DNA of 64,000 bases from Acetonema longum DSM 6540 (GCF_000219125.1 NZ_AFGF01000049.1:62001-126000), one strand, 5' to 3'. Numbered from the stretch's first letter, positions 53,523-62,340 are shown. The notes: a model not told the origin generated them from the sequence alone. A program made the numbers and translations.

Positions 53523-55787
53523 CTAAATAATAAATGAATCTGGATCAAAAGGGGTTTCATCAACTAAAAGACCTGTATCCCTGGAATAATCCAGATTAGT
53601 TGCCAGTGCAAAAATGTTAGGCTGCACTTCTTCAATTGCTCCTCGCTGTTGCATATGATAAAAATCAGTATTGTAGATATTCACGGTATATCGTTGAATC
53701 TTCCTCATCAACCAACGGTCCGGCCCTCTTGATTTTAGTAAATCAATCAATTTTTCACTTTCATCATACCGGACAATAATTGTTTTTAGCTGAGAATCAT
53801 CGATTATACGGAATATTTCCGCTGCCGTTCGAAAATAAATACTGCATTCTTGGGAATCAGGCTTTAGATACCTAAGAATCTCTTTTTCATCCAGCGAATT
53901 AGCCTTCCAATATAATTCTGAGAAATATCGTTCATATACAGCATGATCTGACGGATCCTGACACCCGCTCAAAAATATGCTGCGAGTCGTTTCTTCCGCT
54001 TTGCGAAGAATCCCTATGGGAGCTTTTTTCGGCGCATTAAAGACAATGACCTGTCCCAGTCCGGATAGTTTACCCTCCCGGTTGCAGCGGCCTGCTGCCT
54101 GAGCAATAGAATCCAACCCGGCAAGAGCCCGGTAAACGACCGGGAAATCCATGTCCACACCTGCTTCCACAAGCTGAGTGCTAATCACCCGAACCGGCTC
54201 TTTATTTTTTAATTTTTGTTTGATCTTCTCGATAATTTCAGTGCGATGCCGGCCGCACATCAAAGCCGATAAATGAAACGTTCCCTCAGGCATTAAACCA
54301 TGCAGTGTACGGCAGCTTTTTCGGTCGGAAACAATGCACAATACTTGTTCATATTGCTTTAATGCGGCCGCAATATCTTCCCAAACGGATGGAGTGCGAA
54401 TATCTTCCGGTAATTGAACCTGATACCGTTTTAGTGAATCATAAAGTGATTTTACCTCTTCCCGATTCCCCATGATCTCTTTGATATTCTTCAACCCCGG
54501 AAACGATTTTCCATCCACTATTCGCTCACCGAAGGCCGGTTGGGTTGCGGTGGAAATGATAAAAGTAACATGATAATGTGCTACCAGCAGTTGCATGGTC
54601 TCAAGAATAGGGGCTAAATATTCAACCGGCACTAATTGGGCTTCATCTAACACCACTACTGAATTTACAATATTGTGCAGCTTACGGCAGCGGCTGGACT
54701 TAGCGGCGAAAAGCGATTCGAAAAATTGCACCGTAGTAGTAACTATGATGGGAGCATCCCAATTTTCTGAAGCCAAGCGAGATTTTACAGTAGAATCATC
54801 TTCGTCCAAACTGGAATGATGTTCTACTACTTGATCGGCTCCCACCACTGAACGGAATACATCGGCATTTTGCTCGATAATGCTGGTGTAAGGGATTACA
54901 TAAATAATCCGGTCCAAGTCATGCTTTTTAGCATGCTCAAGGCCAAATGCAAGGCCTGACAATGTTTTTCCACCGCCTGTCGGCACTGAAAGAGAAAAAA
55001 TGCCCTGTGGCTTTTGAGCCATTTGTATACACTTTTCCCGGATACTTCTTCGAATTGCATTAACTTTCGTATTTTCCGCTGTTTCATCTAGTTTCTTACT
55101 GAATTGATGAAATCGTTCCAAGAGTTCCGGGATAGAACAATAGTCACCTCTGATACCGGCCTGAGCGTCGTCCATATAAGATTCCGTATCCAAGAAATCC
55201 GCATCCACCAGGCATGAGTACAGCATCCTGATCCACAAAGACACATCCAGTCCTCTTGAAAATTTCCAGGGAGGCGTTCCCGGCTTTGAGGATTGCATTT
55301 TATCTAAAATAAATCCAGCAACATTATTTAAATCCTTTACATGATCCTCCTGAAACTGCAACGAGGATTGTCCCGCCCCTTCGGCGCTGGACCAATCCGG
55401 CAAACCTGCATGATGCCCGGCAATACAATATGCCAATAACCTTCCAGGTCCTTTTCCTAAGATATCTTCCGTCAGTCTTGCTCCGTGAATAGCATGAGGT
55501 ACTTTCCCTGATTTCCCTTCTAAATGCGCTTCTTCATCATAACCACTTTTAGCACCGATATATTTTTGCCATTCTGGCCTGCCTTTGCCTGCATCATGAG
55601 CCAATCCGGCTATCTTTCCCCATTTTCCGGAATGAAACTTGGCGGCAAAAGTTTCTGCTAATCCTGCGGTGCCATCCAAGTGTTGAGATAATAAATGCGG
55701 AGAAGCCCATGTGCCGTCATCGTTTTTACGCACATGGGCGATGAATTCATTTTGACTCAAAGGAAAAAAACGATTCAATAAACTCAC
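53523..55787 (-). CDS. cas3: Cas3 helicase-nuclease (HD and DExH domains)
   Basis: A 754-residue fusion of an N-terminal HD nuclease (SQHLDGTAGLAETF; GLAHDAGKGRPEW) and a superfamily 2 helicase: Walker A VPTGGGKTLSGLAF, motif II VVLDEAQLVP, motif III ISTATQ, motif VI QAAGRCNREGK. It degrades target DNA after Cascade binding. The start is GTG at 55787 or the TTG nine bases on, which has GAGGTG at better spacing. It is the first gene of the cas operon. Confidence 0.96.
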   Translation of the reverse strand: MSLLNRFFPLSQNEFIAHVRKNDDGTWASPHLLSQHLDGTAGLAETFAAKFHSGKWGKIAGLAHDAGKGRPEWQKYIGAKSGYDEEAHLEGKSGKVPHAIHGARLTEDILGKGPGRLLAYCIAGHHAGLPDWSSAEGAGQSSLQFQEDHVKDLNNVAGFILDKMQSSKPGTPPWKFSRGLDVSLWIRMLYSCLVDADFLDTESYMDDAQAGIRGDYCSIPELLERFHQFSKKLDETAENTKVNAIRRSIREKCIQMAQKPQGIFSLSVPTGGGKTLSGLAFGLEHAKKHDLDRIIYVIPYTSIIEQNADVFRSVVGADQVVEHHSSLDEDDSTVKSRLASENWDAPIIVTTTVQFFESLFAAKSSRCRKLHNIVNSVVVLDEAQLVPVEYLAPILETMQLLVAHYHVTFIISTATQPAFGERIVDGKSFPGLKNIKEIMGNREEVKSLYDSLKRYQVQLPEDIRTPSVWEDIAAALKQYEQVLCIVSDRKSCRTLHGLMPEGTFHLSALMCGRHRTEIIEKIKQKLKNKEPVRVISTQLVEAGVDMDFPVVYRALAGLDSIAQAAGRCNREGKLSGLGQVIVFNAPKKAPIGILRKAEETTRSIFLSGCQDPSDHAVYERYFSELYWKANSLDEKEILRYLKPDSQECSIYFRTAAEIFRIIDDSQLKTIIVRYDESEKLIDLLKSRGPDRWLMRKIQRYTVNIYNTDFYHMQQRGAIEEVQPNIFALATNLDYSRDTGLLVDETPFDPDSFII

Positions 55788-55974
55788 CTCAGTTTAAGGG
55801 TACTTCCTGAATAGTGGAATCCTGTCGAAAATTACATTACTATACTATTGATTTGAGTTTCACACTTTTTCCATGAACTCCTGCATCTGGATCGAAAAAT
55901 CCTATATTTTATAAAATTCTGCGTTTCCTTTTGAAAATAAGTAGAGAAATTTACTAACCCCTCGCCGGGTAGAG

Positions 55975-55994
55975 AGGCCACCCAAAGGTGGCCT
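55975..55994 (-). terminator. Hairpin between the DUF3892-like gene and cas3
   Basis: Arms AGGCCACC and GGTGGCCT, 30 bases beyond the stop of the small gene. There is no U-run. It may partly separate that gene from the cas operon. The region 55788-55974 otherwise holds only the likely cas promoter (minus-strand TATAGT near 55843). Confidence 0.5.
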
Positions 55995-56023
55995 GAAGGC
56001 TTATACAACCCCGGCGTTGGGTA

Positions 56024-56302
56024 TCATTCCCGCGGCAATTTCAGCAGATTATCATGCGGAGAATCATTTGCTTGAGATCGCACATATTTTTCATCATAAG
56101 CACTAAGTGCCGGTAAAAGGTCAGGGAAAGGAGCAATATTCACTTGAATTGAACGAGGATTTTGCACCAAACAATCATAAACTGCTGCCTTTTTGTAAAA
56201 GCCCGGATTGATACAATCAGCTACATAAATTTCATCAATTTCCACTAAGTTATTTGAGAAATGACAACCCGATTTCATTTTTATTTTTGTTGCTTTCATC
56301 AT
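56024..56302 (-). CDS. DUF3892-like small protein upstream of the cas operon
   Basis: A 92-residue protein starting MMKATKIKMKSGCHF. Its C-terminus KYVRSQANDSPHDNLLKLP resembles the end of DUF3892 proteins (an RS...NNL..LP pattern); the match is judged by eye. GGAGG eight bases before the first of two adjacent ATGs supports this start; an earlier in-frame ATG at 56359 also has a GGAG. The start region is an exact match to an array 1 spacer, and a crRNA-like gene lies 350 bases away on the other strand. It may be CRISPR-controlled or CRISPR-controlling. Function unknown. Confidence 0.7.
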   Translation of the reverse strand: MMKATKIKMKSGCHFSNNLVEIDEIYVADCINPGFYKKAAVYDCLVQNPRSIQVNIAPFPDLLPALSAYDEKYVRSQANDSPHDNLLKLPRE

Positions 56303-56375
56303 TATACCTTCCTCCAATTTTCGGTTGATTGGAATCAAAAGACCTGTACATTTTTGCATTCACTCCTTTCCGCTG

Positions 56376-56404
56376 TACATAAACTGGCGGAAAGTAATTG
56401 ACAA
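56376..56404 (-). promoter_or_regulatory. Candidate promoter of the DUF3892-like gene
   Basis: On the minus strand TTGTCA, a 17-base spacer, then TATGTA. The -35 is good and the -10 weak. The start would be near 56369. On the opposite strand the same bases include TTGACA (56398-56403) and TAAAGT 18 bases later, so a plus-strand promoter is also possible. Confidence 0.4.
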
Positions 56405-56561
56405 TGCATACAATTCTGCAGTAAAGTATAGCAAACAGCTTATTAATAGTATGCATGTCTTACTTGCCTTGTCCTGATAGAGGGGATCAGCCTCTGTTGG
56501 GGCAATTTTCTTTTAATTCTCAAGATTATTGTATTATACTTCCTCTTTTTTGTAAAGTATA

Positions 56562-56599
56562 TATAATATTTCTTTTTGAATAATAATATATCATTCGAA
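56562..56599 (-). other. Candidate target site of the crRNA-like RNA
   Basis: On the minus strand a TTC motif (56597-56599) is followed by GAATGATATATTATTATT. The pseudo-spacer begins GAATGTAATATCAGTATT. Bases 1-5, 8-11, 13 and 15-18 agree. Two of the four mismatches in this stretch, 6 and 12, are positions that type I Cascade flips out. The region is AT-rich, so chance similarity cannot be excluded. Confidence 0.35.
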
Positions 56600-56611
56600 A
56601 TATAGAAATAA

Positions 56612-56644
56612 TTGATTTGGATTTTGGATAAACTATGCTATATT
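56612..56644 (+). promoter_or_regulatory. Promoter of the crRNA-like gene
   Basis: TTGGAT (56617-56622), a 16-base spacer and TATATT (56639-56644) place the start near 56651. An alternative pairing is TTGATT (56612-56617) with TATGCT (56634-56639). Either puts the transcript start at the pseudo-repeat hairpin. Confidence 0.55.
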
Positions 56645-56652
56645 ACTATTGT

Positions 56653-56763
56653 CAGATGAAACATCTGTGGATTGAAACGAATGTAATATCAGTATTTCAA
56701 AAAAGAACTAACACAGAACTAAAAACAGACACGGTTAATCAACCGTGTCTGTTTTTAGTTCTG
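56653..56763 (+). ncRNA. Solitary crRNA-like RNA (CreR-like) with type I-C handle
   Basis: Reading along the plus strand: a perfect stem-loop CAGATG-AAA-CATCTG (56653-56667); TGGATTGAAAC (56668-56678), identical to the 11-nt handle Cas5c would leave from the array repeats; a 35-base pseudo-spacer starting GAATGTAATATC (56679-56713), the same length as real spacers; then a perfect 23-base inverted repeat with loop AATC (56714-56763) containing a GC stem and T-run, a strong terminator. The stem sequence differs from the array repeats, so only structure and handle are kept. This matches the design of CreR-type RNAs that guide Cascade to repress a nearby promoter. It runs opposite to both arrays and the cas genes. 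Confidence 0.72.
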
Positions 56764-56962
56764 TCAGGCCGTCGAAAAGCGGGGTTGGGAGATCGTTTAT
56801 CTCTCCCAGTCTTCCGCAATCACTTGTTTCTTGGAAAAATCTGTTCCAAATCGACTCTTAGTCATTTAAACTATTTTGGTCAAATGCCTTACAATATGCA
56901 ATGTATGCCTTGCTGTCCCATCTGAGTAACCTTTAAACTGCCCTTTTATACTAAATTCAACC

Positions 56963-59957
56963 GTTTTCCTTGATCACGGGGATGACCATCGCTGGCCAGC
57001 GGCAGTTGTCGCCAGTCGCTGTTTCAATCCACGTGCCCACACGGGGCACGACTTTATCCAGCGGCGATTAGTGGCTTATCGCCAATGTTTCAATCCACGT
57101 GCCCACACGGGGCACGACGGTTTCAGGTTGGTAATGTCCAGACGCTTGAAGGTTTCAATCCACGTGCCCACACGGGGCACGACTGCTATTCCAGTTCGCT
57201 TTTTCCGCGTCTGTTGCGTTTCAATCCACGTGCCCACACGGGGCACGACGTTATGTGCGCGGCGGAGTACTGGACGAAGAATTGTTTCAATCCACGTGCC
57301 CACACGGGGCACGACAGGCGGTTACGGAAACGATGTTTGTATATCCGGGTTTCAATCCACGTGCCCACACGGGGCACGACGATAGATACAAACACGTCCC
57401 GTGTGCCTAAATTATGTTTCAATCCACGTGCCCACACGGGGCACGACGCATAGGTTAAGGTGGTGTAAAGGTCATCTTCTTGTTTCAATCCACGTGCCTA
57501 CACGGGGCACGACATCTGCGCTAATTTAAGACGGTTTGCCGTTGCAAGTTTCAATCCACGTGCCCACACGGGGCACGACATCAGGGGGGGAGAAAAGGGC
57601 TGGATGGTCAAGTTTCAATCCACGTGCCCACACGGGGCACGACTACATCGACCCCGAACTCTACGCCCTAATGACCGTTTCAATCCACGTGCCCACACGG
57701 GGCACGACAAGGATGGCAAACGTTTATGATAAATGGTCAAAAGTTTCAATCCACGTGCCCACACGGGGCACGACGTATGTTTTGCTATACCAAAAATCCA
57801 TTTTATAGGTTTCAATCCACGTGCCCACACGGGGCACGACGAAAGGAGCAGGCGGCGGAAGTAGCGATACATGAAGTTTCAATCCACGTGCCCACACGGG
57901 GCACGACGCAATCACAGCCTTAAACAGCGCCGTCCAGGACCTGTTTCAATCCACGTGCCCACACGGGGCACGACACGGAAGGCATTATGCAGGCGCAAAG
58001 TCTGGAGTTTCAATCCACGTGCCCACACGGGGCACGACTCTTATCGGCACATACCCATGAGTTGTCTTGCTGGTTTCAATCCACGTGCCCACACGGGGCA
58101 CGACGCAGGCCCCCATAAATCACCTCTACTGCTGCAGTGTTTCAATCCACGTGCCCACACGGGGCACGACCTGCTGTGGTGCACTCTAAATATGCCCAGG
58201 ATGGTTTCAATCCACGTGCCCACACGGGGCACGACATACGCTGGAGTTGTCGCCGCCTTTCTCCACGGTTTCAATCCACGTGCCCACACGGGGCACGACT
58301 TTCGCGGTAAATGCCGCCAAATACTCAAAAGAAGTTTCAATCCACGTGCCCACACGGGGCACGACCTGATGGGCCAGATGCTTCCCGGAGGGCTTGATGC
58401 GTTTCAATCCACGTGCCCACACGGGGCACGACAGAAACTGGGGTTGAACCTAGAATGGATTAAAGGTTTCAATCCACGTGCCCACACGGGGCACGACATG
58501 GCTGCTTTGCTGAACTAAAAATGCTGCTTGCCAGTTTCAATCCACGTGCCCACACGGGGCACGACTAGGGTCGCCATCTTTTCTGCCGTCTCCAGGCAGC
58601 GTTTCAATCCACGTGCCCACACGGGGCACGACACCTTGCAGGCACGGGATAATCACCTGATTGATATTGTTTCAATCCACGTGCCCACACGGGGCACGAC
58701 TTTCGCCCCTCTTTCTTGTTTTTTCTCATGATAGGTTTCAATCCACGTGCCCACACGGGGCACGACGTCAAACTGCTGCCACGCCTTATCCGTATCGAGT
58801 TTCAATCCACGTGCCCACACGGGGCACGACGAGCCTACCTGGGCAGTACGCTTATCCATGAGGTTTCAATCCACGTGCCCACACGGGGCACGACCAAAGC
58901 TGTTAAGCCGCTTGATATTCGTCTTATTGTTTCAATCCACGTGCCCACACGGGGCACGACTGGCGTAAGAGGAGTTGGGATGACCACAAATATAGTTTCA
59001 ATCCACGTGCCCACACGGGGCACGACGCCGCCCTTTGGGGTGGTATTTCTTTATGTTGTCGTTTCAATCCACGTGCCCACACGGGGCACGACGGGAGCTC
59101 AAGCAGGCGACGCAGCCTGACACACTGGTTTCAATCCACGTGCCCACACGGGGCACGACCATAAACGTGACGCAATTCTGCAGCGGGATAACTACGTTTC
59201 AATCCACGTGCCCACACGGGGCACGACTGGATGGTGGTTTGATTATTCGCCAACGGAAAAACGTTTCAATCCACGTGCCCACACGGGGCACGACCTGCAG
59301 CCACACCACCGGCCACACCGGTTATTATAGTTTCAATCCACGTGCCCACACGGGGCACGACGTAGTTTGATCATAAGATCACCTCATTTTCAAAACGGTT
59401 TCAATCCACGTGCCCACACGGGGCACGACGAGGCATGCTGCGGGACATCGCCCAGTTTTCATAAGTTTCAATCCACGTGCCCACACGGGGCACGACAGAT
59501 AGTCGCTTAAGTTTACGTCGATCATAGAGGTTTCAATCCACGTGCCCACACGGGGCACGACGGAAGGAAAAAAGAATAAACATTACCTATAACTGGTTTC
59601 AATCCACGTGCCCACACGGGGCACGACGATATAAACCGCTGTTGGGCAGTTGTATTCATTTGTTTCAATCCACGTGCCCACACGGGGCACGACCATGTTA
59701 AAATTTTCGTCAACCTCCACCAGTTCAGTTTCAATCCACGTGCCCACACGGGGCACGACCTCCTGGCTTATATCGAGCAGGTTGAGCAGGAGCGGTTTCA
59801 ATCCACGTGCCCACACGGGGCACGACTGCCGCCGTGGATAATCTGGTTTTTACTTACGCGTTTCAATCCACGTGCCCACACGGGGCACGACGCCGTATGC
59901 TCTGATAAGTCTTCGCTAAACGCATGTTTCAATCCACGTGCCCACACGGGGCACGAC
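56963..59957 (-). CRISPR. Type I-C CRISPR array 2 (about 46 repeats, 45 spacers)
   Basis: The 32-base repeat is the same as in array 1 except for the loop: GTTTCAATCCAC, GTGCCC, ACACG, GGGCAC, GAC. 45 full repeats run from 57021; a shortened, degenerate one at 56963-56986 with a 34-base spacer marks the old end. One repeat (57482) has a T in the stem. The leader lies to the right (59958-60125), so it reads leftward like array 1. No cas genes follow the leader, only a cas2 fragment, so the array depends on the cas operon at 48-56 kb. Confidence 0.97.
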
Positions 59958-60125
59958 TGTCAAACTCATGATACATTAAAATCATGCATCAAAACACATG
60001 ATTTTGCGAATCAAAAGTTCATTCACTTGAAATAAAGCATTTTGTACCTAACTCAACATCAATTATCCTGTAAACTACACGCCTTGCGAACTACCTTGAG
60101 TTCCAATGTTCGCTTGGGGTTCGCA
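59958..60125 (-). promoter_or_regulatory. CRISPR leader of array 2
   Basis: Begins TGTCAAACTCATGATACATT and stays alignable with the array 1 leader throughout, including CATGCATCAAAACACATGAT and CGCCTTGCGAACTACC. Similarity is highest beside the repeat. Confidence 0.85.
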
Positions 60126-60206
60126 TCAAAGCATTAAGACTCCTCTCGGATCATATCCGGCCTTAGCTTCAAAATATTCTACTTTATTTCTCCAGTTACT
60201 TTTAAT
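60126..60206 (-). pseudogene. cas2 3'-terminal fragment
   Basis: On the minus strand about 26 codons read SNWRNKVEYFEAKAGYDPRG then VLML and stop, matching the end of the intact Cas2 (SNWKNRVEHFGAKVGYDPEG, VLML). An in-frame stop precedes the fragment and no start exists. The junction cas2-end/leader/array is thus duplicated here. Confidence 0.85.
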
Positions 60207-60599
60207 GATTTAGAATGCTTTTCTTCAAGTTTCATTAACGCCCACCCGTTATTGCCGCCATTACATTTTACAATTTTCTATATTCTTTTTTCCATATTCT
60301 TCATCAATCTCCTGTATCCCGAACAAAAAAGTCCTACGCTTTACTTCTACAAGAAAGCACTCCCGGCCCTAAAAAGTCGCGAGTGCTTTCTTGATGATTC
60401 TTTCCACACAAAACGTAATTGTTGCTTTTAGTCGTAACTGTCGCCCTCCTGAACACCCCGTATCTCACTTTTTCCTTTCACTTCAATCTTGGTACCAGTC
60501 ATAACTCAAAGTCCCAGATCCATTTTCCCTGCAACCTGATAAAGGGAACAGTCTTACCATGCTGGTGGATATAGTAGACGATAAATTCCCGCCATCTCT
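60207..60599. other. Intergenic stretch right of array 2
   Basis: No gene seen. It contains a hairpin at 60351-60392 with 12-base arms AAGAAAGCACTC and GAGTGCTTTCTT, A- and T-rich on the flanks, probably a terminator for one or both directions. The rest is AT-rich with no coding pattern; it may include further decayed cas sequence that I cannot align by eye. Confidence 0.5.
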
Positions 60600-62009
60600 C
60601 TAAACCAAAAACATCGCCACAATCGTCGTCACCACCAACCCCACGACCACCGGCACCAGATTCCTCCTGGCCAATTCAAATGGATCCACGCCGCAAATAG
60701 CAGCCGCCGGAATCAGCGCCCAGGGTATAAGTGTTCCGCCTCCTACCCAGACAGCGGCAATCTGTCCCAACGCAGTGAGAGTTTCGATGCCCGATCCAAT
60801 AGCCACCGAAAACAATCTGGCGATGGAGCCGGCCAGGGAGATGCCCGAGAAGCCGGAGCCGTCCAGGCCGGTGATGGCGCCTACCAGGGTGAGGGTGACC
60901 GCGCCTACGCCGGCATTTAGGGGTACGGTGCGGGCCAGGGCCAGGCCTAAGTCATTGACTAAGCCTTGGGAACCGGGTGGCAGGACTTTGCCGAAAAGAG
61001 TTACCAGGGCGGCGTCCCCCAGGTAGAAAAAGGCGGCAATAGGGATGACCGGGCCGAAGATTTTAAAGCCGAACTGAAATCCTTCCACCAGGTAGCCGGT
61101 TATCTGCTCCAGACCTTCCCCCCGGTGGGCCAGCATGGCAATGGTGATGAGAATGAGAACCGCCGTTCCGCCGATCAGCGCGGTGGCGTCCCCTCCCTGA
61201 AGCTTGGCCTGGTACATGACGAATACGTCCAGGGCAAACATCACCGGGATCAGGACCGCCAAATAGCACTGAGCCGGTTTGGAGAGAAAGTTCGGTGAGC
61301 TGTTTTTGCCGAAGCGGGCGTTTGTGTTCTCCCGGTCGGCGCCGTTGCTCGCGGCCTGGAGGGCGCCGCTGGCCAAGTCCCGCCGCAGCAGCCAGAACGC
61401 TGTCACAGTGGTAACCACCCCCATGATCAACACCAAGGGTACGCTGGCCGTCACTACACTGGCGGTGGAAATGCCGGCGGCGTCCGCCGTCAGCTTGGGA
61501 GCGCCCTGGATGACAAAGTCGCTGGACAGGGCAATGCCGTGGCCGAACAGGTTCATGGCCATGGCCACCCCAATCGCCGGCAAACCTACCCGGATTGCTA
61601 CCGGCAGGAGCACCGCTCCCATCAGGGCCACAGCCGGCGATGGCCAGAAAAACCAGGAAATGGTCATCATCAGGATCCCGATCACCCAGAAAGCCCGGGC
61701 CGGGGTCCGGATCAGGCCGGCAAAGGGCGAAATCATCATCTCGTTGATGCCGCTGTAGAGCAGCACCCTGCTCATAGCCGTAATGATCGAGATGATCAGA
61801 ATGGTCCCCAGCAGTTCGGTAATGGCATAGATAAAGCTGGTAAATACGCCGGTTACCGCCAGATAGACTGACTGCTTGGCCAGAAGACCCAGGACAAAAA
61901 TACCGGCAATGCACACCAAGGTTGTATCACGCCGCAGCAGCATAAAACCCAGAATCAGGATGATAAACGACAGATACACCCAGTGCATAATACCCAGCGT
62001 AACTGGCAT
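60600..62009 (-). CDS. Polytopic ion/organic-acid permease
   Basis: A 469-residue protein with about 12 membrane segments, for example HWVYLSFIILILGFMLL, VIGILMMTISWFFWPSPAVA and IETLTALGQIAAVWVGGGTL. It looks like a secondary transporter of the ion-transporter superfamily (Dcu/Gnt/NhaC-like layout with two similar halves). I cannot name the substrate. The start MPVTLGIMHW follows GGGGGAGAGAGGG; the frame is open 30 codons further up. Confidence 0.7.
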   Translation of the reverse strand: MPVTLGIMHWVYLSFIILILGFMLLRRDTTLVCIAGIFVLGLLAKQSVYLAVTGVFTSFIYAITELLGTILIISIITAMSRVLLYSGINEMMISPFAGLIRTPARAFWVIGILMMTISWFFWPSPAVALMGAVLLPVAIRVGLPAIGVAMAMNLFGHGIALSSDFVIQGAPKLTADAAGISTASVVTASVPLVLIMGVVTTVTAFWLLRRDLASGALQAASNGADRENTNARFGKNSSPNFLSKPAQCYLAVLIPVMFALDVFVMYQAKLQGGDATALIGGTAVLILITIAMLAHRGEGLEQITGYLVEGFQFGFKIFGPVIPIAAFFYLGDAALVTLFGKVLPPGSQGLVNDLGLALARTVPLNAGVGAVTLTLVGAITGLDGSGFSGISLAGSIARLFSVAIGSGIETLTALGQIAAVWVGGGTLIPWALIPAAAICGVDPFELARRNLVPVVVGLVVTTIVAMFLV

Positions 62010-62078
62010 ACCCTCTCTCCCCCTTTGCTGTCTTACCACAATAATATATGTCACAGACAGCCGGGAGGTCCCAGGAAC

Positions 62079-62113
62079 AAAAAAACTGCTGTCGCTCATG
62101 CAACAGCAGTTTT
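62079..62113 (-). terminator. Terminator after the small membrane protein gene
   Basis: Arms AACTGCTGT and ACAGCAGTT, then a T-run on the minus strand. It lies between the 73-codon gene and the permease gene, so the two are at most partly co-transcribed. Confidence 0.85.
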
Positions 62114-62127
62114 CGTGAAAATTCCGG

Positions 62128-62340
62128 TCAACCGGGCAATACGTTGCGCACGGCCTTTAAAAGTACGCCCAATACAAACAGGGCCGGCCCGATAAAGATA
62201 ACGGTGAAATAGCCGTACAGGCCAAAATGCAGATAGATGAAGTCCTGGATACTTCCAAACCCTATCAAAGAACCCATTACCACAACCGCAGTAGTAAAAA
62301 TGGCGCCAACGCCGATGAACACGTCAGTCACGTACCCCAT
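62128..62340 (-). CDS. Small two-helix membrane protein, 70 aa
   Basis: MGYVTDVFIGVGAIFTTAVV followed by a second hydrophobic stretch FTVIFIGPALFVLGVLLKAV. The start follows GGAGGATG. No family recognised. Next to the permease gene on the same strand, it might be an accessory subunit, but a terminator separates them. Confidence 0.6.
   Translation of the reverse strand: MGYVTDVFIGVGAIFTTAVVVMGSLIGFGSIQDFIYLHFGLYGYFTVIFIGPALFVLGVLLKAVRNVLPG

Noticed and set aside
56250-56456. 68-codon minus-strand frame overlapping the DUF3892-like gene
   Set aside because: It is out of frame with the better-supported gene, has a weak ribosome site and no recognisable features.
56660-56680. Reading the GTGGATTGAAAC word as a simple decayed repeat from an array
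   Set aside because: A decayed repeat would keep part of the GTGCCC/GGGCAC stem. Here the stem is different but perfectly paired, and spacer length and terminator are intact, so a dedicated gene is the better reading.
56635-56925. 96-codon plus-strand frame over the crRNA-like gene
   Set aside because: It runs through the pseudo-repeat, the pseudo-spacer and the terminator hairpin, lacks a ribosome site and has no family features.
57071-59841. Open frames rich in NPRAHTGHD / VPRVGTWIET
   Set aside because: Same reason, from the repeat of array 2.
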